Below are positions 1-14,082 of a stretch of DNA of 64,000 nucleotides, piece after piece. Location of the stretch: the NCBI GenBank assembly GCA_000149265.1, contig CH003176.1, forward strand, positions 258,979 to 322,978, in the 5' to 3' direction. The notes beneath the pieces are model-generated. The model was not told the origin of the DNA. It searched no databases and saw only the letters and a program-made list of their open reading frames with translations. The stretch comes from Ciona savignyi. Taxonomy: Eukaryota; Chordata; Ascidiacea; Phlebobranchia; Cionidae. A program made the position numbers and the translations under genes. How positions within the stretch are numbered: the stretch's first letter is position 1; the number at the start of each line of letters is the position of its first letter.

Positions 1-197
1 TGAAACAGCACCAACGTCATACAAATGTTACCATTACCTTGCACAACACACAGGGCCACACTTGCGCCATACACTTCGGGATGTGACGCAAGAGCGAATA
101 GGGGGTTTCCCGGCCGCGTGCGGCAACAGCGAGCCAACAATTGGTTCGTTTAGCACGGTTTACCAGAACCAACCGTATAATACTTGGTATTTTTTAA

Positions 198-430
198 CAA
201 CACTAAATGGAGTTTAAGAGGGACGGTGGAAAGTAGGGAAACTTCTTACTAAAACTATGGAAACTAATTCTAAAATTCTAATTCCTCAAACACTAATCTC
301 TACCCCAAAACTAACCTTAACTCCAACCCCATGTTTAAAACTACCCCTAATGTCATACTCCTTATTTTAGTATGCAGTTTCCCTCCTTTTATCCTTCCAT
401 CCTTCCCGCTTTCCCTCTTTTTAGTTCCCC
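198..430. mobile_element. MITE of the GGGCAACACTAAAA family, diverged
   Basis: Begins AACACTAAATGGAG, ends CCCTCTTTTTAGTTCCCC; the interior CCCAAAACTAACCTTAACTC is the reverse complement of the core at 49333-49352. Confidence 0.55.
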
Positions 431-2310
431 CTTATTTATTAGTTCCACCTACGTGAGTACAACACAAAGCAACTAGGCTGTTTTTTTCTTCTTTAACGCC
501 CCGATTTCATATCTTGATGTTGCACGCACGTTTCCACATTTGAGCTATTTCGTCTTCAGTCACCTCACGTTTTCTGTATTAGAGGCAAAACTTCCTATAT
601 TCGTGTGTCGTTATGTTGAACATGTTTATGGTTAACCTAATCGAATTTTATAAAATTAACTGCTGCGCCCTTTTTATATACAAACGAAGGCTTGTCAGGG
701 CAAACTGCATTTAAAGAAATACTTCATGAGGTTCCTTTCTTAATCTTCGTCGCCTCCCGCCTAATAAATGTACTATAGAGTAATTTAATTTTAAACGTTT
801 TCGCCGTCATACTGTCCAAAAGTAAAGTGATTGGTGTCAGTGTTTTTAAATCGTTTGATTAAAAACAACGCTATATAAACTATTCAACCCAATACATTAT
901 GTACTAGGGTAAGGTTTATAAGTGAAGGTGTCTTGGTCAAGAGGATTTAAATCGATTTATTAAAAACGATATATCAACTATTAAATTAACTTCAGTCGCT
1001 TCGGCAACTCGACTGTGTGCATGCGATAGCCTGGCGATCACTTTGAGGGTGCCCCCGCACACACACATGCACGCGCGCTCGGTAAAGTGGGTAAACTGTC
1101 CCGCGCTTTCAAATAAGGAACGGATATGGTAGTTAAGCCACCGTCGTAAGCAATTAACCACATGGGGCAGCAACGAGCTGCTGATGCAACACTTTAAACC
1201 GCGGTTGGTAAATTAGAAATTCATAGAGGTTGAAAATAACTGCCAATACCGTTACACTTAATTTACTTTTATAGGCAAGATTAGTTTCGCGTTATTCGCA
1301 CAGACGAAGGACTTTTATAGCCGGGAAAAAGAGCCGGAAGTAACGACAATATATATTTCTTAATGACTGTAAAATAATTTGTGTTTTCCAGAATTCGGAT
1401 GTGGCTGGATATAATAGCTTTTACTGTTTTCAGTCGAATGCGCATGCATCGATCATCGTCTACTATAATCCATAACTCCGTTTGAAACTCCCCAAAAAGA
1501 ATCGAATAGAAATTTAAATCGTTTCCGTTGGAAAGGGCAACGTCCGCCCTGATCGGGCAAACGTGACAGAATGCGATTTAAAAGTCCCTTTCTATTGCGC
1601 ATTACTGCTGCGTTTTACCAGCGCGTAAATCGGAGGATCAATGCGTTTAACCGACCGGATCGTTTCTAATGAGCGTAATTGATTTGAACGGGGAATCTCC
1701 TCGACGTTGCTTATACATCTTATGTAACTGAAGCCGCAAGGAGAAACTGACTTGATCACGGTAAAAGCCTCAAATCAACGGAATATCAGTGTTTTTGTCA
1801 ATTTTCGTTATCTCTGGAAGTGCATGTTTATATTGATGGGTCCGTTCTTCTCAAGTGAGTCACCGTTATTGTGGGCCGAATCGATTTACTTAAAGTGCCC
1901 ATTGTTTCAGCGCTTTTGTGCGGTTATTGTTATTAGCTAATGCGAAAATAAAGTTTCTGTCAGTCAGCAATTATCCTTCGCTTTTAATGGAACATTTCGC
2001 TGCACTAAAAAGAGACCGCCCTGGCACTTGACGCGTGGATATGTTTATTTAAGATGAAAAAAAATCAAGTGAAAACATACCACGCGGAGCAATATTTGTA
2101 CAGCTGGGTGATATACTTACAATCTTAAACGAGTTGGCTGCTCTTTGGAATTTCATACAATAACCTTGCCCGAGATATACCAAACCACGTATTCTAACCA
2201 CTGGTTTCTGTAACACATAGTCAAGTTTCGCGATTAATCGAACCAGGGTTTTCTTTTGCAAACGGTTATGCTGGTGGTAAATGCGGCCGATTATATACAA
2301 TTTCTACATC

Positions 2311-2485
2311 GAAGTTTGGCTTAATGGCGAGCCCATCAAGGGTTCGAAACTTACCCTGGTAAAAAAACAACTATCCATAGCCGAATGGTTAGCCCGACAG
2401 ATCGATTCGTATATATATCTAGTTCTATAGAAAAAGGTCAAACTGACAAGCCCGTCGTGGGTTCGAAACTTAGCCGGGTAAAATA
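2311..2485 (+). repeat. One partial and one whole short Ser/Leu-tRNA-like SINE in tandem
   Basis: 2311-2368 has only the box B half (AGGGTTCGAAACTTACC); 2371-2485 has both halves (AGCCGAATGGTTAGCCC, GTGGGTTCGAAACTTAGCC). Confidence 0.65.
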
Positions 2486-4300
2486 AGAGAATGATAAATG
2501 ATAAGGTTCAGGGTTGTTTACAAATTCGTTCCGCTGCCACTGAAGTATTTCGACTGAAGATACAAACTGATAAACCACGTTCAGTCAATGACGTTATTTG
2601 GTTGAAATCTCAACGAGTATGTCTCAAACCACACACCTGTCCCAATTTATACTTTATATTAAATAAGTTTGAAACAGGCAATCTTGCCGTGCTAATTTAT
2701 GGTATTTTGAATGGCCTTAGTAATACCATAATCGCTATTACGCCGTTGCACAATGCGGAAGCATGGGGCTCAGTTTACAATAGAAACCGTCAAATACAAG
2801 TTTTGTACCTGTCAATCCACATTTACGCTCCGAGGGGTCTTATCAATATCTTTTCCAAAGCCGTATTTGATAGAATGGTCGGTTTCCAAGTCAGTGATCT
2901 TTAATGTGGTCGTTAACTGAAAAGTGGCTCCTTCGCAAACGCTGTATTGTTATGATAGGGCGCTTGAAATGCCAGAAAAAGGTGCTTTAATTTTAACATT
3001 TTCATGTCTTCTTTTCTGCGCTGTTTATTTTGCACACCCGATGATTAGTTTAAGCTTCCTGCGTCCACATTCGCCCTTTATATTAGTGTATTGATGTAAT
3101 GAAAAAGTGTTGGCAAATATTTATCCGACATTGGCATTAAAGTGTTGAAATCTTCGGTCTGGAAACACTGAAACGTATTCGAATTCTGGAAGCGATTCAG
3201 GCAATGAACAATAGTCGGTGGTGCCTTGTGTCGACTGTAAACCGCGAGAGCTAAACAGATAACATACGAAACAATGCTTTGTTTATAAGATCGTCAGCTA
3301 CTTCCGACCGTAGGTAATCAGCGAAACCGCTTTTCCGCGAAAGTTTAGAAAAGCGGGGCCTTGTGTGTTGACGTTAAATCCTTACATGCCATTGCGGCAA
3401 TTTGCAAATAACAGTTAACTTAACTCTACTCTCGCGTCTACAGAAAGACAAGCCGCAGATGCATGCAACTGGCTGAGGGCGGCTGGGGTTGTCCACAATA
3501 TGCACATTTCTATGAAGGTAAACGAATATATGACTTATTTATTTTAACACTAGAATTTAATATCCCCACATAGAGAATGTTAACATTACACGTCACTGTT
3601 GAACCGGTATTCCTTGATCGTTTTTTCCTATCCCTGCCAAGTTTTATTATTAACGCTCATAGCTTCCGTTTTATTCGCCTGGCACTTATGGAATAAAATA
3701 CATATTGTCATAATTACCAGTATCACACGATGCAATTGATAGATTCCAATTAAGCCTTAATGTTTTTACCGTGGTAACTTTACATGTAGCCCTTAACGGA
3801 CGTTGCCTGAACCATGTGGGATAATATGTTAAACAAAAACTATAGCAAAATTTTGGTAATCCGACTTAGGTCACTAATTCAGCAAAATGATAAACCTGTA
3901 TTTCCTATAATATCGCTCAATAAGAGGATGCAGAAATGATAAAGACCAGTCGAGCATAAGATTTATGAATATATTTTAATTTTATAAAACTCTAATGTTT
4001 ATGCTAATAAGTAATCTAAATACATAGAAGGACTACTGTGATATATATGCTAATAATCAGCCTGAGTAAACAAGAACATAGCCTGCTTTTTCAATGACCA
4101 CCACAGAGAGTAATCAGCTCGAATATTGAACCTGAAATTATTTTCCCAGCTGGTTTGTTCCCAGTGGACATCGGGAGCGTTATAGGAGACCACGATTTCC
4201 TCGGCCAAGAACACATTGCTGCTATTGTCAGGTATTACTTGATGCATCGATTTGTGCAACATGATCTATGGTGTTGCATTGAAGTATGGGAAAATCGTAG

Positions 4301-4423
4301 AGCTAACACAATATACAATATTAATTGTTTAAAGCCGTTTCTGGTTTCTCAAAGCTTTCTGGTTTTCTGGAAAGTGTTGCATTTCAAGCTAACACAATAT
4401 TAATTGTTTAAAGACGTTTCTGG
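4301..4423. repeat. Direct repeat, ~40 bp, 45 bp apart
   Basis: AGCTAACACAATAT, then TTAATTGTTTAAAG and CGTTTCTGG at 4301-4344 and again, with a 7 bp deletion, at 4387-4423. Confidence 0.8.
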
Positions 4424-7400
4424 ATATCCATTCCATAATTACTAGAATGGAATGCAGCACTTTTCAAAACGTCTCAAAATGAACATTATTATATTTACTT
4501 TATTACATTTCGCACTTCTTTTTGGCTGTTGTATAGATTACAGTTATTGTATTGGAACAGAAATGGTTGCTGATGTTTTTTTTCTATTTAGGGCTAGTTT
4601 TAAAAGCACTTGATTATTCAAATCGATTTCAAGGATTTTAGGCTAGCCGTTAAATTATTGATGCCACGCCGACGGATGCTGATTTTATTAGTAGTGGATT
4701 TTCGGATTCTAAAACCAGCGGAAGTGACCGAAAACCCTGGGATTTCCAAACGCTCAATTTGTTTCTGGAATGTCTAAAATCACGTAGAACTGCGCACTTT
4801 GTTTGTTTTTCTTAGTTTCTTTATTGAAAATCTCTGTGCTTTGAAGTCAAAATCGGCAAAAGTTAAAATGAGTCAACGAGCGATCGGCAAAGATGAACGA
4901 ATCGGTCGTTTCGTCAATCTGCGTCACGCCGGCACACGAACGACAATTTTTTGGCGAAATTGTTTTTTTTTGCCGAGGGCTGGGTAACAAACAATCCTTA
5001 AATAAACACAGAAAGGGCGACGTCATTTGTTTTGCAGTTTGTTTTGCGTAAGTGACCAGAAGCACGACCGCGGACTCCCATTTTATATAATTACAACTGA
5101 ATTACAAGGGCGTGCGTTATTTTTTTTGTTTTTGAGCTATTTCTACGCCTTAAAATTATGTCGAGCGCAAAATAAGAGGATTTAAGAAGACGAGGCGTCA
5201 AACGAACCGACAAATCTGCTTTAACGCGGCAACTTAACGACATTTCTCAATTACAATCCTGGAAAAATATGTTTGTGATATTTAGTTAGTTTCTTAATTC
5301 CAGAATAATAGTAAAAGAGAGTTAAATATAAAGCGCGCTTACACCGTTATCGGTAACTCTCGGAAGAACGGTATTTTATTGGAGCTGAAGTCGTTTTAAT
5401 CGGCTGGCTTAAGAAACGGCGAACAAAGCCTTTTGTAAAACGCGCCGATAATTCCTTTTCTTGTAAGTTTTAGTAATTAACAAATCCTGATTAAAACTAA
5501 ACGATCCGATAACGCGACTTTAATTGTCGACATCAGATAACCCTTCGAATTAAACCGAAATTATAAACAAATTATAACATTCCTAGTACTTTATTAGATT
5601 AAAGTCCAAACTGCGATACCGACCTGTTTTGTCGTATACTCGTATCGAATAGTTTTTGTCAATTCCATGAACCATATTATCCAATTACTGGATTTTTAGA
5701 ATAACCACCGTATAAAGGGAAGAAAACGGGCAACTGGAAAATCGAATTAAAACACAATTCGGAAAGGTCACAAATTGAAACGGTTACATTCATTAGGTTT
5801 TTATTAGAAACATTGATCCTTTTCAATATCCTGAAAATCTTCTTCTGGCAGCATAGTTTCAAAGATATTCAGGTCCCATGTTCGAATATTTAACTCTGTC
5901 GATTCGTGTATGGATTTCGGAATAAAAACGTCTTTTGTGAAAGGTCCATCACGGGTTCGAAACTTAACCTGGCAAAAAGACGATTGTGGATTTTGCTTCG
6001 TATTTATTTTTTCAATTACGAGCGCGGTTTTCGAATTTTAGTGCTCTCGTCTTACAGCATTCCTTGTTAGCTGAGGGAGAACAGTTTCAACTATCAATAC
6101 GACCTACGCACGCACCAGTGTATTTTCACTCTCCTAAAAGGCCGAGAAATAGATTTTCTTGAAAGTTTCTCAAGATTGACACGTGCCTCTTCTCTATTAG
6201 TGATGCCAGAGGTGATTAGCGGAACAATGCAATCTACTTTCCCATCTTTGTGATTAGTAAACAGACAAATCGAGCTTATCTCGCGAAGAATTTTCAACGT
6301 GTAAGCAGGATGTGTAAGGGTGCACGTTCGCTTAGTTCCAGATGAGAAGATATGTATATTTAACTCTCACTTAAGTACTGTGAAACGATGGATTAGGACT
6401 TGACATAACTTTCTGATTATCATAGATAGCATTTTGCGTCACAAATTTTCAACACTTTTGAAATTACCTAATCCCCGAATTTGCGATCCTATGTTTGTTC
6501 CATATAGTCATAAGTATACGCATATAGGATATTTTCTTGAAATCACATACTCCACCAAATTAAAATCATTTGTGTTTTGCATGAAGTCATAAATAGGCAC
6601 ATATAAACGCGTGTATTTATATGTTTTTGTATTGTGTTGGCACCCCTCATAATACCCACGTTTACACTTTAACATGGTTGACCTTTCTGTAAACTTGAAA
6701 TCGTTGCTGAAATCGGTTTAATTGTCCGAACCGTTATGTAACATTTCTAAATACGTAGATAGCTCCGATTGATAGGTATGTTTCCATGGTAATCCAGTTT
6801 GATGTGGTTTGTTTTCTGCGTTGTCGCTGTTATTTAGTTGATTGCGATCTTAGGATAGCATTTTTGTTCCCTTGGTACTAGCAAAAATTTCCCACTAAAC
6901 ATAGTCTTGCCTGTTTTAGATGCAAATCTCTTAAATTGCATTGATGCGTACAGAGGGGGCTGTTGTAATGCCCTTCGGCATGTCGGTAAAATCATCCGAC
7001 TCAATGACAGCGCTATGTATGTGCTTGCCTGTCCCTCACAGCGGCAATATGTGGCACGACCCAAAATAACACTGACTGCATGGTGTACTTCACAGCATGC
7101 CTAGAATAGCCGTTCGGGTTCAGCACGTCCGCGAGTCTGCGTTATACCACACTGGGGTGCTTATCACGAGGCATGCTGTCGCTGTGGTAAAACGGGCGGC
7201 GAAGTACAGAGCAAGTCCGACCCCACGCCCTTGCTTTGACCGCAGACACTTCGCTGGGGTGTTGCAAAAAGCATTTCAACGATGCGTGTACTTTTAACGG
7301 ATTTTTAATAATGCATAAGCCTAGCCAAGTAAACGTGACCTGCGGGTCGTACAGCATATTGTTTTCGCCCCTTCGAGCTTAAAAAGCGCTGTCAATATTA

Positions 7401-7913
7401 TTGCAATACGCCGACACTCTAGTTTGCTCGGAAAACGTCAACTAATAATGTGATTGTACCTGTGATTCATATTTTCCTGAAAACCAAACATTTACAGGCG
7501 ACATGAATAACACTGTATTGATGCCAATCATGCTGTATCTCGGTTAAGCCGTGATTACTCTTCCATTGTCTGAAATATATTTAAAGCTATGAAATCAATT
7601 TGGTTAGTCTGTTCGAAGAAACCGTAAAAAGCCGTTTTTGAAAATTACATGAGGTTTTAGATGATAATCATTCGAAGGTTAATTCGCTGTACAAATGACA
7701 GTCTTTTTGTAAACAAAATTGCGCTTATACTCACAACGCTTGGATCGCATGAAATATTTAACGCGAAGGGGCGACCGCTATCTTGGGTTTTGTTCAAATG
7801 AATGTGTAGTCTCCAAGAGCAAACAGACATGCGGTAGCCAATCCCATGGGCTGCGTATGTACATCATGAATGATGTGCTCCTTTGAGACGACGGGTTAGG
7901 TTTCCCGCCGTCG

Positions 7914-8096
7914 GATAACACTAAAAAGAGGGAAAGAGGAAAGGAGGGGAACTGGTTACTAAAACTATGGAAACTAAATCCCTAAATACTAAAATCAACC
8001 CCAGTACCAACAATAACTATAAATCCAGCCCTTACATTAACCTTAATAGTCTTAATCTTAATTTTAGTGCGCAGTTTCCCTCCTTTTTAGTTTCGC
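7914..8096. mobile_element. MITE of the GGGCAACACTAAAA family, diverged
   Basis: Begins ATAACACTAAAAAGAGGG and ends GTTTCCCTCCTTTTTAG, with CTAAAACTATGGAAACTAA in common with 245-265. Confidence 0.55.
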
Positions 8097-8950
8097 TCAC
8101 CGTCTCCAACATCTCAAACTCCCGTGTGTTCCCCTTTCACACTGCGGGCTCTCCAACATCTCAAATGTCACCAAATAAACGTAAAACAAGTTGCATAAAA
8201 TGTTGTTGAATTTACAGCTGGAACATCAAACACAATACGCCAATCACCGTTTCCGACTTGTGTAGTTTTGACAACGTCGTTTACATTTTCACCTTGAAGC
8301 TTGTATTAATAATTCATCATTAAGGCCGTGTCCCTTGGCCGTTTAGTGTAATCCACATTGCATTTAGCAACTAATGACTTTTTATTGATCCATAGACTTA
8401 TGACGTATAACCAACACGCGTTATAAAATCAATAGCCCACATAAGCAGTAGCGAAGCTTGGAAGAGAGGCTGCCTAGTTGGGCTATTGCTCATGCTAATG
8501 CGACAGCTGCGAAACGACGAACTTGCGCCACATGTTATATACAGCTACACTGGCTTAAACCGAGCTCTGCATTTATAAGCTGTTTTAAGGCAAGGTGCAC
8601 ATACAGAGTAATAAACGATCTCCATATATTGTTCAGAATAAGTTGCGAATGTTGTTGGTACAGCGTGACAGACTAACCAACGAAGGAGATTAAATTTGAG
8701 TTTACTCAGTCTGAAATGTAAGAAGAAGAGTTCGTGCAATGATAACTCACCAAGAATGCATGTTAGGCTGCTGGTGTTCTTCAGCTTATTTCTGATTGCA
8801 TTACCATATAGGTTATAAGTATAGATAGGGCTATATTCGCGAAGTAAAGAGCTGCTTACTTGGACCGTATGACTTCTGTAGTAAAGCTATGTCGATCTTT
8901 ATCAAAAAGGCTATGGTACGTTTCTACTAAGGCTAATAGGACTAACGTGT

Positions 8951-9262
8951 ATCGGAAAAAAGAGTAAAAAGGCACGCTAAAATTAGGGTTAAAATTAAGG
9001 TCAGAGTTAGGGTTGGTGTTATATTAAAGTTAGGCTTCGATTTCTGTTTTAGTTTACCACTCTTTTCTTTCTTGGGGCAACACTAAATACGCGAAAAGGG
9101 GGAAAGGAAAGCCAAAAAGTAACAAACTGATTGTAACCCTCACCCCAATGCTAATCTTAACCCAGAAACAAACCCTTAGTAACCCAAGCTCTTAAAGTAA
9201 ACATAACGCTATAATTATAGGGCACATTATTCCCCCTTCCCGTTTTATTTTCTACCTTTTAT
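8951..9262. mobile_element. Two adjacent diverged MITEs of the GGGCAACACTAAAA family
   Basis: 8951-9071 has the core in one direction (TTAGGGTTAAAATTAAGG), 9074-9262 in the other, starting GGGGCAACACTAAATACG and ending near CTTCCCGTTTTATTTTC. They stand head to head. Confidence 0.5.
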
Positions 9263-9741
9263 TCCAATGCTACTATGTGCTAATAAATTGTAGTGCTTTT
9301 TGTGCTATACTTTTAGAATACTAGAATACATCTTTCCATTTTTAAAGAATCGACTTGCGGTTTGCTGCAGACGCTGTATCAATTACGTTGTATGCCTTAT
9401 ACGTTTCACCAGACTTTCTCTCAATTTGATAAATTGTACGGGCGACCACCTACAACTAGCTATTCGATTTCAAACCGCAGTTGTTTATATATGTACGTCA
9501 CAAGCGTTACCCTAGCAACCGTGACGTTTTCCTAACATCGCCATTACACAGCACTCTCAAAGGTTAATACCGCTTAAAAGACACAATTCTCAAGTATTTA
9601 AACTGAAATCGAAGTCGGTAAAACTTAGAAATCCACTGTTTTAGGATTTTTTAGGTTATGCGTGACATTTCAGTTCAAAATTTGAAAATCTAATTAGTGT
9701 ATTCTCGCAGGCGATTAAACGTATTGAACAAGTGTGCCAGT

Positions 9742-10105
9742 ATGAAGTTGGATAAAGCTGCGGTAAGTCGATACCAACCTTATACATCTCTATGCAAATT
9801 TCGTGCAGATTGTTTATATTTATATATGTACATATAAATATATAGACTAGACTTTATTGCAGTGTTTATTTAATAACAACAAAGCCAATAAAGTATAATT
9901 ATAAATATAACGTAACTTCAAAATGCTCGTTTATTCAATTATCTTGGTTTTGCATATAATTGTTGCTTTTAGTTTATTAGTTAGTTTATTCATTTTTTGC
10001 CCCAGTATTAAAAAAGGCAAACGAATCAAATTACGACCCAGGAACATAAAAAGACGGCAAAACGAACAGTCATTAAAACACGTCATAAAAAAGGATATCA
10101 TTTAA
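9742..10105 (+). CDS. Candidate spliced small gene: upstream ORF, then 60-residue membrane peptide
   Basis: A possible mini-gene in otherwise gene-free DNA. An ATG at 9742 opens seven codons to a strong donor (GTAAGT at 9763); a 100 bp intron ends TTTATTGCAG at 9862; the exon from 9863 continues the same frame 11 codons to TAA (9896-9898), an 18-residue upstream ORF. A second ORF, 9923-10105, starts with A at -3 and encodes 60 residues: a hydrophobic helix at about 2-26 and then a strongly basic tail rich in K and R. AATAAA overlaps its stop codon. I know no homologue. Chance cannot be excluded, because ORFs of this size are common in the window; the coincidence of consensus splice sites, membrane helix and polyadenylation signal is what makes it worth listing. 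Confidence 0.3.
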
Positions 10106-10114
10106 TAAATATAG

Positions 10115-13100
10115 CGGACGCGGCCGCCAAACCTAAAAATTCAATCACAATCAAGTTATTTGATGTGAATTTGAACCGCTTTAATATTATTACAGACGGA
10201 GCAGCTTAAAATGCGTTTTTCTTGTTTGTTCTATTTCTGTCGAGCTTTTAACGAGATACTATGTCTGGTATTTGCGGAATATTGGTCCATTTTAACCGAG
10301 CAGTGTTTTGTGCTTCAATCTCGTATTTGCTAGGTCTATCCCAATCTTCCCATTTTGCAGCGAACGGGCTTCGGTTTCGAATCCACAATCGCCTAGTCAC
10401 CAAAACCTTTTTAATGTAGAATTAGATATATGAATCGGTCGCTCTAAGCATTCGGCCACGCAAACGTGTATATTGATGTCGGGTCTTTTGGTGTGCTGTG
10501 CCGCCATGTTTGCTACTAAAAACATGTGTCAACGACGGCAGCTAATAAACCAGGCTAGAAAATGTTCAACGTATTAACCGCACGGACACCTTTCAAATCA
10601 CCATAGGTTAAAAACACTTTTTTGAAGCCCAATCAATATATTTAGTTTTTATATTAAGCCCAATCACGGGGATGCCCCCATTGGGAGCTAACATTCATTT
10701 AATATTCTGTGCTGGACGTTTTCCAATCGTCACTTTCGAAAACATGGATAGTTAGAAAAAAAACGAAACGGTATGTTTAACCCCGGCCGGTACCAACAGC
10801 CGACTGTCTAAATCTTAACACACAGGGGTGTTTTTTCAAAAGTTTTCCACGCCAAACCTAACTTTCTGTGGTAAAAGCAAGAGGTAAAAGGGGGTATTGC
10901 GTAACAAAGTAGTTCGAAAAGTGCCTACCATTTCCAATAATCAGCTCGATTAATACCCCGCTTATCGCACTTGTGCCGCCATGTACTGCCATAGCTTTCG
11001 ACGATGAATGAGGCATTGTGCACAATGGTAACCACAGAACCAATATATTCCTAATCACTGAGTAGCGGTGCCGGTCCCAGATAAGCGCTCTGTGGTTCTG
11101 TCAACCGAACAAAACGAGCCTGATAATATGTAATCGATGGCTACTAGCTTGCAATCTTGTTATATTGGAATTGTATTGTTTCAGTAAATCCTGTTTACCT
11201 GCAAATTAAATATTTCTCTAACAACAGGTGATTTAATTGCGATTTGTACAAATATGTAATTGCGTCGTTGTGCTCTGCAGTATATTATTATAACTCCAAC
11301 AATGCGAGCTATTCGAGTGCATGTGGTATTTAGGCTATAGCGCGCATTTTCTAATAACCTGACACGACCATGGCTTCTATTATAATTTCCTGTCACTCTT
11401 TATCATAACACATCATTATTATTCAATTTACTTCCGCGGTGAACGTGCCGCAAATTCCGTTCTAAAATTAAATCAAAATTAAAAATACCAAAACTAAATC
11501 AAGAATGAAAATACCAAAATTAAAAATGCTCCTAAACAAATTTAACTGAGATTAAAGTAATAACCATTTCATGAACTTAATCATGCGAATAATGTATTTT
11601 AGTAGGCTACACTGTACTTTCAGCAGCAATATGATGTCATATGTGTGTTTATGCTTAACTTGACTAAAAATGTGACTTTTGTCTTCGTTTTGGCAAAAAA
11701 TGCGTTCCTACTTTAATTAATCGTTTGTTTTTTTTTAATTTTATTTAATGCTTTTAAGCACGGGGTGTTCGAAATCGATAATTTTGTGCTGTGAGTTGTA
11801 TTGTTAGTTTGAGATTGATTACAATTGGTCCCAATGGCGGCCCACTTAGCCGCTTCCTTTACTGTTTAAAATTCTTCGGCAGATGGTGTTGTTACCTCTA
11901 GCATTCCGGATGTATTGCTTCTTAAGCCAGGATTTGTCGGACATTTGAGGTAAACAACCACACAGCAATGACCCGAGGCGCAATACCACCGTGTTCATGA
12001 TTTAGAAAAAAAACTTCCTCGCAATTGTGATTATTACTGGCAGGTCTAATTGTTTTTACTCGTCGTTTCAAAGCGAATCGATCGCATCCGTTTGTCCTTC
12101 GGTCACCCGTCGAAACTTGTAAACATTTACTCAAGAATCGCGTGGTTGCCGTATTTGGTTGCTTGGCAAGTGTGCCCGAAGACCTTTTAGTTGCTGCGGT
12201 TTCGTTCATGCTTGTAAATTCGATTAAGATTGGTTCGGTTACAAGGATTATTCCCTCTGCCCTTTGTCCCTTAAAACGTAGCCTAAGTAGCCTACGTTAG
12301 CTGCAAAATGCAATGCTCTACTGAGCGCAATCTCAGTTCTTTTTGTTTCCTGCGATTTCCGAAGCTATTTTTGGTATAGCCGGCCATTAGGCTATCGGTG
12401 TCAGCTTTCAGCACGGCAGGAAGTTGGAATAAAGTATCATTATAACCTTACCAACCCTGGTACTAAGCTTGGTGTTCGGTTCGCCTTGTGCACACTTCAA
12501 GCCGACGAGCAGATTGCTAGAATCGAGTCAAATGATATCTTTCGACTTTAACCAAACGCATTCATCGCCAAAATTCTGACATAGATTTTTTTACAAACGA
12601 ATTTTCGAATCCTTATTAAGCTTGTCACTAAGACCGATTCGGTATAGAATTAGGTTTATTTGTGTGTTTTTCGGTCATTCGGTCATTTTACCATAATCGA
12701 TTCTTTTGCGTAATCAAAACATTTATAGAAGAATAACGGGGACACGTATTTTAATATTTGACCATACCATAGCTAGGAATAAACTCTCCCACTGTCAGGC
12801 AAAGGAGAACACCAACCATTTCAGAAATGCAAACCGGTGTCGTTAAAACGCTGTTTTGAATGTGTGAGAAATTGTATAACTGACAGCCGCTCATTTTTCC
12901 TTACTTCCGCCTTTCAGTATTAACCTTTACTACTCCATTTATGAGGTATGGACCACACGTCACGATTGGGACATTTAATAGCGAAATTGGGTCAGAATGA
13001 AAATGAAAAGTTCAAGTATTAAAACTATATGAAACTTTTGTGTGACCTGCACTTGACCTGTGCGAAAACACAGTCCGACTTAGTTTACATTCCGTTCTAA

Positions 13101-13770
13101 TCTATGTGTTGCTAATTTTGTCGAAAACAAGTGAAGGCGAGGCGACATTCTAATCAAGTACTTCGTGAAGTCGTTGCCGCAGAAGTTTGTTTCCCACCGA
13201 CCCAAGTCCTACAGCTATGCACCTGGCAAACTGGCACCCTCTTTGCAAAGAAACCGCTGTCAACACGTTCTCTGACACATTTAGACGCTGACGCGACGCA
13301 AAGTGATAATTATTTAAGCGATGACGTCGGTGCAGGAATTTTGATCCGTATATTAAAGCGCACTCCCAGTTTTGAAGTCGGAGAGTAGTTCACACTAGTG
13401 CAAACCACTACCACATATTCCCACACGCCCACTTTATAGCGAGTTCAACGACAAAATATCTCAACAGGCGAGTGATCTTCGCAATTCTTTGCCATGGATG
13501 GAACACGCGTTGAGGAATGTCCAACGAAAACTACATTTTTTAAATTACGGTTTAAGTTATGGGAATTTCTTTTTGAATACCACTAAATAACGTTCTCAGT
13601 CGTTTAAACGAGCGTTTTATATTAATCGTTGTCCTAATTCTTTGGGTATTACAGCAATTTATACTCCGTAAACTACACCATTAGTGTGTTAATGATTCGT
13701 AACAAAGGGCATAATCGGCCAGGGTTGGATTTTTAACCTGATATTGCAGACCTATATTGTTTTCACTTTG
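10115..13770. other. No gene recognised
   Basis: Unique DNA with one diverged SINE (10355-10476). The longest frame (11922-12209, minus, 95 codons) has no recognisable domain. Confidence 0.6.
10355..10476 (-). repeat. Short Ser/Leu-tRNA-like SINE, diverged
   Basis: Minus strand: GCGTGGCCGAATGCTTAGAG head, box B region GATTCGAAACCG. Confidence 0.55.
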
Positions 13771-13776
13771 ACACCG

Positions 13777-13891
13777 TTTTTTTTGACCGAGCCAAGTTTC
13801 GAACCCATATTGGCCTCGTCGCAAGGACCGTGTTTGTATATATGATTACGTGTATGTATCGGTCGCGTTAACCATTCGGCCACACAACCGT
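13777..13891 (-). repeat. Short Ser/Leu-tRNA-like SINE
   Basis: GTGTGGCCGAATGGTTAACG head and GGGTTCGAAACTTGGCTCG box B on the minus strand, with a T-run tail at 13777. A minisatellite begins 30 bp further on. Confidence 0.75.
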
Positions 13892-13924
13892 ACTAGACAC
13901 CGTTAAATGAGATAGGAATATCCA

Positions 13925-14082
13925 TAGTTCCGTAATTTCCGCAGTATTTTATTTCCGTAGTTCCGTATATTTCTACAGTTTCGTATAATTACGTGGTTCC
14001 GTATATTTCGGTGGTTCCGTATATTTCGGTGGTTCCGTATATTTCGGTGGTTTCGCATATTTCGTAGTTCCTTATTTCCGCC
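13925..14082. repeat. 18 bp minisatellite
   Basis: Units of TTCCGTATATTTCGGTGG, regular in the centre (13990-14055) and drifting at both ends. Read on the minus strand it gives a false 212-codon ORF with RNHRNI repeats. Confidence 0.85.

Larger units (their letters stand above)
431..7913. other. No gene recognised
   Basis: CpG-containing unique DNA. Frames up to 137 codons exist (2491-2904) but show no motif, no codon pattern and no splice context. It holds the SINE and direct-repeat entries listed and otherwise nothing I can name. Confidence 0.6.

Noticed and set aside
2491-2904. A 137-codon frame
   Set aside because: Nothing recognisable, no splice or promoter context, begins right after a SINE.
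13777-13891. tRNA-Ser or tRNA-Leu gene
   Set aside because: Box A and B are present but the acceptor stem does not pair and the same sequence recurs in many diverged copies; it is a SINE.
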